Of a stretch of 64,000 nt of DNA, positions 1 through 8,005 are shown piece after piece. The notes beneath the pieces were generated by a model, which did no database searches, was not told where the DNA came from, and was given only the letters and a program-made list of their open reading frames with translations. How positions within the stretch are numbered: the first letter of the stretch is position 1; every line of letters starts with the position of its first letter. The stretch is from Roseivivax isoporae LMG 25204 (GTDB taxonomy: Bacteria > Pseudomonadota > Alphaproteobacteria > Rhodobacterales > Rhodobacteraceae). Both the position numbers and the translations under genes were made by a program. Location of the stretch: positions 1 to 64,000 of the forward strand of contig NZ_JAME01000011.1 in the NCBI RefSeq assembly GCF_000521865.1, given 5' to 3'.

Positions 1-416
1 GGTCGAAACCGGGGCCAGTTCAGAATGAGACCTGGGCACGCTGTGCCCTTCAGGCGGCGCGGCAGCGCCGCCTGAGCGTCTATCCCGATGAGTTCGGATT
101 GGAGCAGGACATCTGCGACGTGACGCTGTGGCTCATCGAGATGCACAGCCTGTCTCGTGTCCACGTGTGGGTGGACCGTCACTACACGCAGATCGGCCGG
201 GAGATCGCCGGCGTGACCGTCATGACCTCGCCGAGCCATCCCGCGCGGCTGACCGACGCGGCGCACCAGGCTTTTCTCGCGCTCGGCTACACGATCGAAG
301 ACACCCGCGCAGACACTTACGGCCACCAATTCTGCAACGGGTATCACTCGAAGCATGAGGCGATGCAGGCCTACGCGCGTATCGAGGGTGCGTTGCGACG
401 CTGGCGATCCCCATAG
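1..416 (+). CDS. Hypothetical protein, 5' truncated by the window
   Basis: The reading frame is open from the first complete codon at base 3 to the TAG at 414-416, so the gene starts outside the window. The internal TTG at base 99 is only an apparent start. About 137 residues are visible. The C-terminal part is rich in His, Tyr and charged residues, with no membrane segment and no motif I recognise. A strong Rho-independent terminator follows 25 bases after the stop, which supports a real transcribed gene. Function unknown. Confidence 0.55.
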   Translation, partial: SKPGPVQNETWARCALQAARQRRLSVYPDEFGLEQDICDVTLWLIEMHSLSRVHVWVDRHYTQIGREIAGVTVMTSPSHPARLTDAAHQAFLALGYTIEDTRADTYGHQFCNGYHSKHEAMQAYARIEGALRRWRSP

Positions 417-440
417 GAAATTCGCAAGCACCTCGGAAAA

Positions 441-464
441 GGGCGGCGAAAGCCGCCCTTTTTT
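441..464 (+). terminator. Rho-independent terminator after the first gene
   Basis: A perfect 7-bp stem (GGGCGGC / GCCGCCC) with a GAAA tetraloop is followed by six T residues. It lies just after the truncated first gene. Confidence 0.9.
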
Positions 465-976
465 CTCCTGTCGGGTTCGGCACACCGCCAACTTACGCCT
501 TCCGATCCGTTTTCTGGAAACCGTGTCCTGTCTGCATCTGCTTCAGGCGCGAAACGCTCTCATGTAGCGCGTCAAAATCGCCCAACACGCGACGCCTTGA
601 GTAATAGATGACCCGGGACTCCGATTACCGACACCGTGGATCGAAAATGCTGTAGGGAAAGGACCCACGTTGTCACGCGGGCAGCGAGGCTTTGGGCTCC
701 ATAAAAGCAGAAACTGACCAGGAAAAACGGCCCGCCTCCCGGAAGGGAAGCGGGCCGAACTTTTGCTCATGTCGGAGAACTCAGGGGGGACCTGCCAGCA
801 GGACTGTCACGGCAGCATTATCCCACCAAAACAGGCTTGGATACGCGTTCTCAAGAAACCCAGTGATTTCAATCCTTAACTGGATGCAGGCAAAACAAGT
901 CCCGACCCTTGGCAGGCGAATTCACGGGTTTTGGCATAACTACGCCCGTAAAAACAATAACTCGCCCCTCACCATC
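465..976. other. Intergenic region without recognised gene
   Basis: About 510 bases hold no convincing coding frame on either strand. The only clear structure is the minus-strand terminator at 722-757. The stretch 760-960 looks AT-richer than its surroundings. It would be the 3' untranslated part of the nrdJ transcript, or a separate small transcript. Confidence 0.5.
722..757 (-). terminator. Rho-independent terminator, minus strand
   Basis: Read on the minus strand, a 13-bp stem (CGGCCCGCTTCCC paired with GGGAGGCGGGCCG, one G-T pair) with a TTCC loop is followed by TTTTT. It is the first terminator downstream of nrdJ, about 220 bases after its stop codon. Confidence 0.85.
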
Positions 977-3256
977 CTACTGGCACTTCGAATACCCGCA
1001 GCTCGTGCAGGTCATGCAGCCTTCGGACATGTGCATGTCGTACTGGCCGCAGGAGGGGCAGGGGCGGCCGCGGGGGGTGTCGAGGCCGACCACGCGGGCC
1101 TGGGGGTCGCTCTTGAGGCCCATGCCCTCGCCCTCGAGGAAGCCGATGGCGACGAGGTGCTGCTCGATCACGCCGCCGATGGCGGCGAGGATCGAGGGGA
1201 TGTAGCGGCCCTTGACCCAGGCGCCGCCGCGGGGATCGAAGACGGCCTTCAGTTCCTCGACCACGAAGGAGACGTCGCCGCCGCGCCGGAACACCGCCGA
1301 GATCATGCGGGTGAGCGCCACGGTCCAGGCGAAGTGCTCCATGTTCTTCGAGTTGATGAAGACCTCGAACGGACGGCGGCGCCCGCCCACCACGATGTCG
1401 TTGATGGTGAGGTAGATGGCGTGCTCGCTGTCGGGCCACTTGAGCTTGTAGGTGGCGCCCTCGAGCGTCTGCGGCCGGTCGAGGGGCTCGGACATGTAGA
1501 CGACCTCGGCGCCGGCCTCGGCCTCGTGCACGAGGACGGGCGTCTCGGCGGGCTTGTCGGCCTCGCTCACGCTCAGGACCGACCCGGTGACGTCGTTCGG
1601 GCGGTAGGTGGTGCAGCCCTTGCAGCCGGTCTCGTAGGCCTGCATGTAGACGTCCTTGAACGCCTCGAAGCCGATGTCCTCGGGGCAGTTGATGGTCTTC
1701 GAGATCGACGAATCCACCCATTTCTGCGCTGCCGCCTGCATCTTGACGTGCTCCTGCGGCGACAGGACCTGGGCGTTCACGAAATGGTCGGGCAGGGGGG
1801 CGTCGCCGCGGGTCTCGCGCCACATCTGCACGGCGTAGTCGACCACCTCCTCCTCGGTGCGGGTTCCGTCCTTCTGCAGGACCTTGCGGGTGTAGGCATA
1901 GGCGAAGACGGGCTCGATCCCGGAGGAGACGTTGCCGGCATAGAGCGAGATCGTGCCCGTGGGCGCGATCGAGGTCAGGAGGGCGTTGCGGATGCCGTGC
2001 GTGCGGATCGCCTCGCGCACGTCCTCGTCCATGGCGCGCATGGTGCCCGAGGCCAGGTACTTCTCGGCGTCGAAGAGGGGGAAGGCGCCCTTTTCCTTCG
2101 CGAGGTCCACGCTCGCGAGATAGGCCGCCCGTGCGATGCGCCTGAGCCAGGCCTCGGTCTGCGCGGCGGCCGCGTCCGAGCCGTAGCGCAGCCCGACCAT
2201 CAGGAGCGCATCGGCGAGGCCCGTCACGCCGAGGCCGATCCGGCGCTTGGCGGCGGCCTCCTCCGCCTGCTGGGGCAGGGGGAAACGCGAGGCGTCCACC
2301 ACGTTGTCCATCATGCGCACCGCGGTCGCCACCAGATCGTCGAGGGCGTCCTCGTCGAGGCTCGCATCCGTGCCGAACGGATCGGCCACGAGCCGGGCGA
2401 GGTTGATCGAGCCGAGAAGGCAGGCGCCGTAGGGCGGCAGGGGTTGCTCGCCGCAGGGATTGGTCGCCGCGATCGTCTCGCAATAGGCGAGGTTGTTGGC
2501 GGCGTTGATGCGGTCGATGAAGATGACGCCCGGCTCAGCATAGTCGTAGGTGGCGCGCATGATCCGGTTCCAGAGATCGCGCGCGGGCAGGGTGCGGAAC
2601 ACCTTGCCGCCGAAGGTCAGCTCCCACGGGCCGTCGGCCTTGACCGCCTCCATGAAGGCGTCGGTGACGAGGACCGAGAGGTTGAACATGCGCAGCCGCG
2701 CGCTGTCGGCCTTGGCGCCGATGAAGTCCTCGATGTCGGGATGGTCGCAGCGCATGGTTGCCATCATAGCGCCGCGGCGCGAGCCGGCCGACATGATGGT
2801 GCGGCACATGGCGTCCCAGACATCCATGAAGGACAGCGGGCCCGAGGCGTCGGCGGCGACGCCCGCGACCGGTGCGCCGCGCGGGCGGATGGTCGAGAAG
2901 TCGTAGCCGATGCCGCCGCCCTGCTGCATGGTCAGCGCGGCCTCCTTCAGCATGTCGAAGATGCCGGCCATGGTGTCGGGCACCGTCCCCATGACGAAGC
3001 AGTTGAACAGCGTGACCGACCGCGCCGTGCCGGCGCCCGCGGTGATGCGGCCCGCGGGGAGGTAGCGGAAATCCTCGAGCGCGGCGTAGAAGCGATCCTC
3101 CCAGGCCGCGGGCTCCGCCTCGGTTTCGGCCAGCGCGCGGGCGATCCGCCGCCAGGTGTCCTCGACCGAGCGGTCGACGGGCGTTCCGTCCGCCTCCTTG
3201 AGCCGGTACTTCATGTCCCAGATCTGTTCGGCGATGGGGGCGGCGAAGCGGGTCAT
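977..3256 (-). CDS. nrdJ: Class II (adenosylcobalamin-dependent) ribonucleotide reductase
   Basis: This enzyme reduces ribonucleotides to deoxyribonucleotides using a B12-generated thiyl radical, independent of oxygen. The 759-residue protein has the radical/substrate motif NPCGE (Asn266, Cys268, Glu270). Its expected redox cysteine pair is Cys86 (LFNCF) and Cys279 (CLLG). The C-terminus (about 733-759) is a zinc ribbon with paired CxxC motifs. I chose the ATG at 3256 because a longer in-frame start would lie inside the promoter at 3291-3319; an AGGAA ribosome site precedes this ATG. It is divergent from the DUF1489 gene. A cobaltochelatase gene (cobS) elsewhere in the window suggests the cell makes its own B12. 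No cobalamin riboswitch fits in the short leader. Confidence 0.95.
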   Translation of the reverse strand: MTRFAAPIAEQIWDMKYRLKEADGTPVDRSVEDTWRRIARALAETEAEPAAWEDRFYAALEDFRYLPAGRITAGAGTARSVTLFNCFVMGTVPDTMAGIFDMLKEAALTMQQGGGIGYDFSTIRPRGAPVAGVAADASGPLSFMDVWDAMCRTIMSAGSRRGAMMATMRCDHPDIEDFIGAKADSARLRMFNLSVLVTDAFMEAVKADGPWELTFGGKVFRTLPARDLWNRIMRATYDYAEPGVIFIDRINAANNLAYCETIAATNPCGEQPLPPYGACLLGSINLARLVADPFGTDASLDEDALDDLVATAVRMMDNVVDASRFPLPQQAEEAAAKRRIGLGVTGLADALLMVGLRYGSDAAAAQTEAWLRRIARAAYLASVDLAKEKGAFPLFDAEKYLASGTMRAMDEDVREAIRTHGIRNALLTSIAPTGTISLYAGNVSSGIEPVFAYAYTRKVLQKDGTRTEEEVVDYAVQMWRETRGDAPLPDHFVNAQVLSPQEHVKMQAAAQKWVDSSISKTINCPEDIGFEAFKDVYMQAYETGCKGCTTYRPNDVTGSVLSVSEADKPAETPVLVHEAEAGAEVVYMSEPLDRPQTLEGATYKLKWPDSEHAIYLTINDIVVGGRRRPFEVFINSKNMEHFAWTVALTRMISAVFRRGGDVSFVVEELKAVFDPRGGAWVKGRYIPSILAAIGGVIEQHLVAIGFLEGEGMGLKSDPQARVVGLDTPRGRPCPSCGQYDMHMSEGCMTCTSCGYSKCQ

Positions 3257-3290
3257 GAGGCGATTCCTGATCTGTCGCGAGGGGCCGTCC

Positions 3291-3319
3291 ACCATAGACC
3301 GGCCTGCGGATTTGCTCAA
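3291..3319 (-). promoter_or_regulatory. Sigma70-type promoter of nrdJ
   Basis: On the minus strand, TTGAGC (3314-3319) and TATGGT (3291-3296) are separated by 17 bases, 35 bases upstream of the chosen nrdJ start. The spacing is ideal for a housekeeping promoter. Confidence 0.6.
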
Positions 3320-3323
3320 CGGG

Positions 3324-3351
3324 TTGCTGTCGATGACGCGACGCCTACAAT
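3324..3351 (+). promoter_or_regulatory. Sigma70-type promoter of the DUF1489 gene
   Basis: TTGCTG (3324-3329) and TACAAT (3346-3351) are separated by 16 bases. Transcription would begin near 3358, which argues for the ATG at 3376 over the upstream ATG at 3352. Confidence 0.55.
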
Positions 3352-3375
3352 ATGCGCCGTGGAGTGGGAACCATC

Positions 3376-3822
3376 ATGGCACAAGCACGCGCATCCGGGA
3401 TCTGTCATCTGCTCAAGCTCAGCGCCGGCACCGAGTCGGTCGAGGAGCTGGCGCGCTGGCAGGCTTCGGCGCGCGCCAAGGGTGCGGACGGCAATCCGCG
3501 CCACGTGACCCGCATGTGGCCCAAGCGCGAGGCCGACATCGTCGCCGGCGGATCGATCTACTGGGTGATCAAGGGATTGATCCAGTGCCGCCAGCGGGTG
3601 CTGCGGCTCGACGAGGTCGCGGGCGGGGACGGGGTGCGCCGCTGCGCCATCGTGCTCGAGCCGGGGCTGATCCGCGTGACGCCGGCGCCGCGGCGGCCGT
3701 TCCAGGGCTGGCGCTACCTGATGCCCGACGACGCGCCCGCGGATCTTCCGGCGTCGCGGCAGGACGAGGACGCCCTGCCGCCGGAGCTGGCCGGGGCGCT
3801 GGCCGAGATCGGCGTGATCTGA
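3376..3822 (+). CDS. DUF1489 family protein
   Basis: A 148-residue soluble protein of a family restricted largely to alphaproteobacteria; its function is not established. The family's N-terminal pattern (HLLKLSAG), the central RMWPKR segment and the GWRYL segment near residue 115 are visible. The start at 3376 is favoured over 3352 because the -10 element of the presumed promoter ends at 3351. It is divergent from nrdJ and convergent with the following outer-membrane gene. No signal peptide or membrane segment is seen. Confidence 0.8.
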   Translation: MAQARASGICHLLKLSAGTESVEELARWQASARAKGADGNPRHVTRMWPKREADIVAGGSIYWVIKGLIQCRQRVLRLDEVAGGDGVRRCAIVLEPGLIRVTPAPRRPFQGWRYLMPDDAPADLPASRQDEDALPPELAGALAEIGVI

Positions 3823-3841
3823 GGCGCGGCGGCCCCGCGCC
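3823..3841. terminator. GC-rich stem-loop between convergent genes
   Basis: A perfect 7-bp stem (GGCGCGG / CCGCGCC) with a 5-base loop starts right after the DUF1489 stop codon. There is no T run, so intrinsic termination is doubtful. Confidence 0.3.
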
Positions 3842-3856
3842 CCGGATGGCGACGTC

Positions 3857-4837
3857 TCAGAACCCGATGCCGGTAAGGACGCCGCCCGTGGCGGTCCGGT
3901 CGCCCTCGAGAACGTTGCCGGTGAGGGTGTTGCCCGGCAGCCGCTTGCGCGCGGAGGTGTCGCCGAGCGGGATCGTCGCACCGATGGCGATGCGGCGGCC
4001 GTCGCTCGCGCCGCCCACCGTGTCGCCATTGAGGTGGGTGTACTCGCCGCTCAGGATCACCGGCTGACCCGCCGCGTAGAGCGTGTAGGCCGCGCCCACC
4101 GAGGTGCTGTTGAGCGTGGCGTCGAGGTCATCGGAGGTCGTGCGGTGATAGCTGCCGAACGCCTCGATCCCGTTGCCGAACGCATAGGCCGCGCCGATGC
4201 CCGCGGCGGAGGAATCGAAGGTCGTGTCGCCGATGTCGCCGCGCGACAGCACGCCGCTCGCGAACAGGGTAAAGCCGTTCTGGAGGTCGAAGCGCGTGGC
4301 CAGCCCGTAATCGATCACGTCGATGTCGTCGGCCGCGTCGTCGAGCTCGGTCTCGCCAATGCTGAGGCGCGTCTGCCAGCGCGGCGTGTCGTAGAACATC
4401 TCGATGCCGTAGCTGTCGAGGTTCTGCCGGTCGCCGCCGCCGAAATCGATCGAATCGCGGGCGATGTAGGTCCCGGCGCCGAGTGCGGGCGAGAACTGGT
4501 AGCGCGCGGCCACGTCGACGCCGCGGTTCGAGTCGATGCCGAGCCCCTCGCCATCGTTGGTGCCCGTCGCGTCGAGGTCCATGTCGAGGCTAACCGGTCC
4601 CGACGAGAACGTGCCGCCGAAATCCAGCGTGCCGGCGGTGCCGTCGAGCCCGTCATCGCCGCCGTAATCGCTGAGGCCGAGAGAGAAGGCGCCGCCGAAG
4701 GACACGCCGCCGCCGCCCCCCGGGCCCGCCTGCGCCGCCGCGCCGCCTGCCAGCGCCGCCCAAGACAGCGCCGCGAGAGAGAGGATGCCCGTGCAGCGGG
4801 CCCGGCCCTGCCGCGTCGTGAAGGGGATGCTGCCCAT
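3857..4837 (-). CDS. Predicted outer-membrane beta-barrel (porin-like) protein
   Basis: The 326-residue protein has a signal peptide (hydrophobic core about residues 17-33, cleavage near AAAQA). A glycine- and aspartate-rich chain of alternating hydrophobic strands follows, and it ends in Phe as outer-membrane barrel proteins do. Short strands such as the SVGAAYTLYAAG segment and repeated aromatic girdles support a barrel of the porin type. No specific substrate can be read. A candidate promoter lies at 4876-4904. The start is the ATG at 4837, preceded by GCGAGG. It is convergent with the DUF1489 gene. Confidence 0.75.
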   Translation of the reverse strand: MGSIPFTTRQGRARCTGILSLAALSWAALAGGAAAQAGPGGGGGVSFGGAFSLGLSDYGGDDGLDGTAGTLDFGGTFSSGPVSLDMDLDATGTNDGEGLGIDSNRGVDVAARYQFSPALGAGTYIARDSIDFGGGDRQNLDSYGIEMFYDTPRWQTRLSIGETELDDAADDIDVIDYGLATRFDLQNGFTLFASGVLSRGDIGDTTFDSSAAGIGAAYAFGNGIEAFGSYHRTTSDDLDATLNSTSVGAAYTLYAAGQPVILSGEYTHLNGDTVGGASDGRRIAIGATIPLGDTSARKRLPGNTLTGNVLEGDRTATGGVLTGIGF

Positions 4838-4875
4838 GATCTGCCGCCTCGCGTTTTTTTGTGAGCTAAACTAAA

Positions 4876-4904
4876 GCGTTACTTGCGCCTTTATGCACGG
4901 TCAA
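4876..4904 (-). promoter_or_regulatory. Candidate promoter of the porin-like gene
   Basis: On the minus strand, TTGACC (4899-4904) and TAACGC (4876-4881) are separated by 17 bases, within an otherwise unusual AT-rich leader containing a run of T/A at 4854-4875. Confidence 0.45.
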
Positions 4905-5131
4905 CGTTCGCCCGCACGATTCGTTGCAACCGGCGGGAAGTCGCCGCGGATTTATATGCGGGCCCGTTCACCGCCTGTGCGCACCCCGACGCGGCCTGTG
5001 CGGTGGTGCAGCCTGCGGCGTCTGGCCTTTCGGCGGGCGATGGCTACCTTGCGGCCACAAGGCAGGGCTCCGTCCGGGGGCCCGGGCAACGTCCGCGGCG
5101 CCGCGCGCCGTGTCATCTGAAAGGAGCCGAC

Positions 5132-5989
5132 ATGAGCTACACGCCCCCCGAGATCTGGACATGGGACGCCGAGAGCGGCGGCAAGTGGGCCAAGCTGAAC
5201 CGCCCGATCGCCGGCCCGACCCACGACAAGGAGCTGCCGGTCGGACAGCATCCGTTTCAGCTCTATTCGCTGGCGACGCCGAACGGCGTGAAGGTGACGG
5301 TGCTCTTCGAGGAGCTGCTGGCGGCCGGGCATGCCGGTGCCGAATACGACGCGTGGCTCATCCGCATCCAGGACGGCGACCAGTTCGGGTCGGGCTTCGT
5401 CGACGTGAACCCAAACTCGAAGATCCCCGCGCTGATGGACCGCTCGGGTCCGGAACCGGTGCGGGTCTTCGAATCCGGTGCCATCCTGCTGCACCTCGCC
5501 GAGAAGTTCGACGCCTTCCTCGGGCCGCGCGCGGTCCGTCCCGAGATGCTGTCGTGGCTCTTCTGGCAGATGGGATCGGCGCCCTATCTCGGAGGCGGCT
5601 TCGGCCATTTCTACGCCTATGCGCCCGAGCCCATGGAATACCCGATCAACCGCTTCGCGATGGAGGTGAAGCGCCAGCTCGACGTGCTCGACCGGACCCT
5701 CGCGGACCGGCGCTACCTCGCGGGTGACGACTACACCATCGCCGACATGGCGAACTGGGCGTGGTACGGGCAGCTCGCGCTCGGCCGGCAATACGAGGCG
5801 GGGACGTTCCTGCAGGTCGAAAGCTACGAGAACGTGCAGCGCTGGGCCAAGGAGATCGACGCGCGTCCGGCCGTGCAGCGCGGGCGCATGGTCAACCGCA
5901 TGACCGGCGCGCCCGAGACGCAGCTGCACGAACGTCACGACGCCTCCGATTTCGAGACCAGCACGCAGGACAAGGTGGGCGGCGCGTGA
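5132..5989 (+). CDS. yghU: Glutathione S-transferase family disulfide-bond oxidoreductase YghU
   Basis: The 285-residue protein closely follows the E. coli YghU pattern as I remember it: WTWD near the N-terminus, LPVGQHPFQLYSLATPNG, VNPNSKIPAL, FESGAILLHLAEKF, and the C-terminal LHERHDASDFET. YghU binds two glutathiones and acts as a disulfide-bond reductase in the cytosol. The start at 5132 has an AAGGAG site at 5121-5126; the frame is open further upstream but without family similarity. The stop overlaps the next gene's GTG start (GTGA), so the two are probably translationally coupled. Confidence 0.93.
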   Translation: MSYTPPEIWTWDAESGGKWAKLNRPIAGPTHDKELPVGQHPFQLYSLATPNGVKVTVLFEELLAAGHAGAEYDAWLIRIQDGDQFGSGFVDVNPNSKIPALMDRSGPEPVRVFESGAILLHLAEKFDAFLGPRAVRPEMLSWLFWQMGSAPYLGGGFGHFYAYAPEPMEYPINRFAMEVKRQLDVLDRTLADRRYLAGDDYTIADMANWAWYGQLALGRQYEAGTFLQVESYENVQRWAKEIDARPAVQRGRMVNRMTGAPETQLHERHDASDFETSTQDKVGGA

Positions 5990-6837
5990 CCGGTGCGCCC
6001 GGCGGCAGCCCCAACGCCGCGCAGGCCGAGGCCTGGGGCGGCGACATGGGCCGCCGCTGGGCGGCACGCACGGCCGATCTCGAGGCGCAGATGGCGGGCG
6101 TGCTCGACGTGCTCCTCGACCGCGCCGCCCTGGCGCCGGGCGAACGCGTGCTCGACATCGGCTGCGGGGCCGGCGGCTCCACCCGGGCCGCGGCACGGGC
6201 GGTGGGCCCCTCGGGCAGTGCGCTCGGGCTCGACATCTCGGCGCCGCTCCTGGCGCTCGCGCGCGAACGCGCGCCGGACAACGCGCGCTTCGTCCAGGCC
6301 GATGCGCAGGTCCACGGCTTTGACGGGCCGCCCTTCGACGCCGCGCTCTCGCGTTTCGGGGTGATGTTCTTCGACGACCCGGTCGCAGCCTTCGCCAACA
6401 TCCGTTCCGCGCTCGCGCCGGGCGGGCGTCTCGTGATGGCGTGCTGGGCGGGGCCCGAGGGCAACCCGTGGTTCACCGACCCGCGCGACGCGGCGGTGGC
6501 ACGGCTCGGCCCGGTGCCGCAGGGGGACCCGGATGCGGCCGGTCCCATGGCCTTCCGCGACCCCAGCCGCGTCCTGCCGATCCTCGCGGCCGCGGGCTTT
6601 GCCGATGCCGGCGTCGAGACGGTGACCCCTGACCTGCACCTTCCGGACGGCTGGGCGGCGATGGAGCGGATGCTGCCCGAGATCGGCCCGATCCCGGGCA
6701 TCCTGCGCGAGCGGGGCGGCACGCAGGAGGACCTGCGCGCCATCCTCGGGACGCTGCACGCGCGCTGGCGCGACCGGATCGGACCCGACGGCATCCGGCT
6801 GCCCGCCCGCGTCAGGATCTACGCCGCGCGCGCGTGA
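5986..6837 (+). CDS. Class I SAM-dependent methyltransferase
   Basis: A 283-residue methyltransferase with the SAM-binding motif VLDIGCGAGG (about residues 48-57), the acidic strand-2 end (GLDIS) and motif FGVMFFDDP around strand 4. It resembles the UbiE/Methyltransf_11 type. The substrate cannot be told from the sequence. The GTG start overlaps the yghU stop by 4 bases (GTGA), implying co-translation with yghU. It is convergent with choX. Confidence 0.8.
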   Translation: MTGAPGGSPNAAQAEAWGGDMGRRWAARTADLEAQMAGVLDVLLDRAALAPGERVLDIGCGAGGSTRAAARAVGPSGSALGLDISAPLLALARERAPDNARFVQADAQVHGFDGPPFDAALSRFGVMFFDDPVAAFANIRSALAPGGRLVMACWAGPEGNPWFTDPRDAAVARLGPVPQGDPDAAGPMAFRDPSRVLPILAAAGFADAGVETVTPDLHLPDGWAAMERMLPEIGPIPGILRERGGTQEDLRAILGTLHARWRDRIGPDGIRLPARVRIYAARA

Positions 6838-6850
6838 CTGCGCCGCCGCC

Positions 6851-6868
6851 GGGGGCTTCGCCGCCCCC
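6851..6868. terminator. Stem-loop between convergent genes
   Basis: A perfect GGGGGC / GCCCCC stem with a 6-base loop lies between the methyltransferase and choX stops. No T run follows on either strand. Confidence 0.35.
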
Positions 6869-6883
6869 GCCCGGCGCGCGGGG

Positions 6884-7810
6884 TCACTGCAGCGCCGACA
6901 TCACCGCCTCGGTCGCGTCGCCGCCGTCGCGCGTGGTGACGCCCTCGAGCCAGCCCTCGACCATGCCGGTGTTCTCGGCCATCCACGCGGTCGCGGCCGC
7001 CTCGGGATCCTGACCGTCGTCGAGGATCGCGGCCATGATCTGGTTCTCCATCTCGAGGCTGAAGGCGAGGTTGTCGAGCAGCGTGCCCACGTTCGGACAG
7101 TCCTCGGCAAAGCCCGCGCGCGTGTTGGTGTAGACCGTCGCGCCGCCCAGGTTGGGGCCGAAATACTCGTCGCCTCCCGTGAGATAGGTCAGATCGTAGT
7201 TCGCGTTCATCGGATGCGGTTCCCACGCGAGAAAGACGATGGGCTCGTCGCGGTCGCTCAGGCGTCCGACCTGCGCCAGCATCCCCTGTTCAGAGCTCTC
7301 GCGGATGTCGAAGTCGCCGAGGCCGAAGGCGTCCGCCTCGATCATGTCGAGGATCAGCCGGTTGCCGTCGTTGCCGGGCTCGATCCCGTAGATCGTTTCG
7401 TCGAGCGCGTCGGCGTTCGCGGCGATGTCCTCGAAGCTCTCGATGCCGAGCGCGGCGCCCGCCGCGTTGGTGGCGAGCGTGTACTTCGCGCCCTCGAGGT
7501 TCGCGCGCACGGTCACGACAGACCCGTCTTCGCGGTAGGGCGCGATGTCGTTCTCCATCGTCGGCATCCAGTTCCCGAGGAACACGTCGATGTCGCCGTC
7601 CGCCATGGAGGTGTAGGTCACCGGCACCGACAGGACCTTGACGTCGGTCTCGTAGCCGAGCGCCTCGAGCACCACGGTCGTCGCCGCGGTCGTCGCGGTG
7701 ATGTCGGTCCAGCCGACATCGGCGAAGCTGATCTCCTCGCAGGCATCCTGGGCCTGTGCGGCACCGGCGGCGAGGGCCACGGCGATTGCGGTCGTCAGCG
7801 TCAGTCTCAT
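6884..7810 (-). CDS. choX: Choline-binding periplasmic protein of an ABC transporter
   Basis: The 308-residue OpuAC-family solute-binding protein has a signal peptide (about 1-20, AQA). All four aromatic residues that form the choline cage in Sinorhizobium ChoX (Trp43, Trp90, Tyr119, Trp205, from memory) have counterparts at a constant offset of nine: Trp34, Trp81, Tyr110 and Trp196. It should therefore bind choline in the periplasm. No permease (choW) or ATPase (choV) gene is adjacent: the neighbours are a methyltransferase and an ATPase of other type. It must work with a distant transporter or be an extra binding protein. Confidence 0.88.
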   Translation of the reverse strand: MRLTLTTAIAVALAAGAAQAQDACEEISFADVGWTDITATTAATTVVLEALGYETDVKVLSVPVTYTSMADGDIDVFLGNWMPTMENDIAPYREDGSVVTVRANLEGAKYTLATNAAGAALGIESFEDIAANADALDETIYGIEPGNDGNRLILDMIEADAFGLGDFDIRESSEQGMLAQVGRLSDRDEPIVFLAWEPHPMNANYDLTYLTGGDEYFGPNLGGATVYTNTRAGFAEDCPNVGTLLDNLAFSLEMENQIMAAILDDGQDPEAAATAWMAENTGMVEGWLEGVTTRDGGDATEAVMSALQ

Positions 7811-8005
7811 GCGGTTTTTCCCCTTCTGTGGTGCCCGCCCGTCGCGGGCGGGCGCATCATGGCCATATAGGCCGGTGCTTCAAGGTTTCCGCAGAGGATG
7901 CAGTCCGGCGAAGTCCGGCAAATTGTCCAGTCCGGGCCGCTCTCTCGCCACAAACTGGCGCTTCCTTGTGCGCAAGACCCGCCCAGGGGGAAGAAGGAGC
8001 GCCAG

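Noticed and set aside
3257-3375. Cobalamin riboswitch before nrdJ
   Set aside because: The predicted transcript leader is only about 30 bases and has no B12-box-like sequence.
692-3508. A 938-residue open frame on the plus strand antisense to nrdJ
   Set aside because: It is the mirror frame of nrdJ in GC-rich DNA, with repetitive Gly/Ala/His/Asp/Val composition and no family similarity.
4034-4864. Plus-strand open frame antisense to the porin-like gene
   Set aside because: Composition is that of a shadow frame; the minus strand has signal peptide, barrel pattern and terminal Phe.
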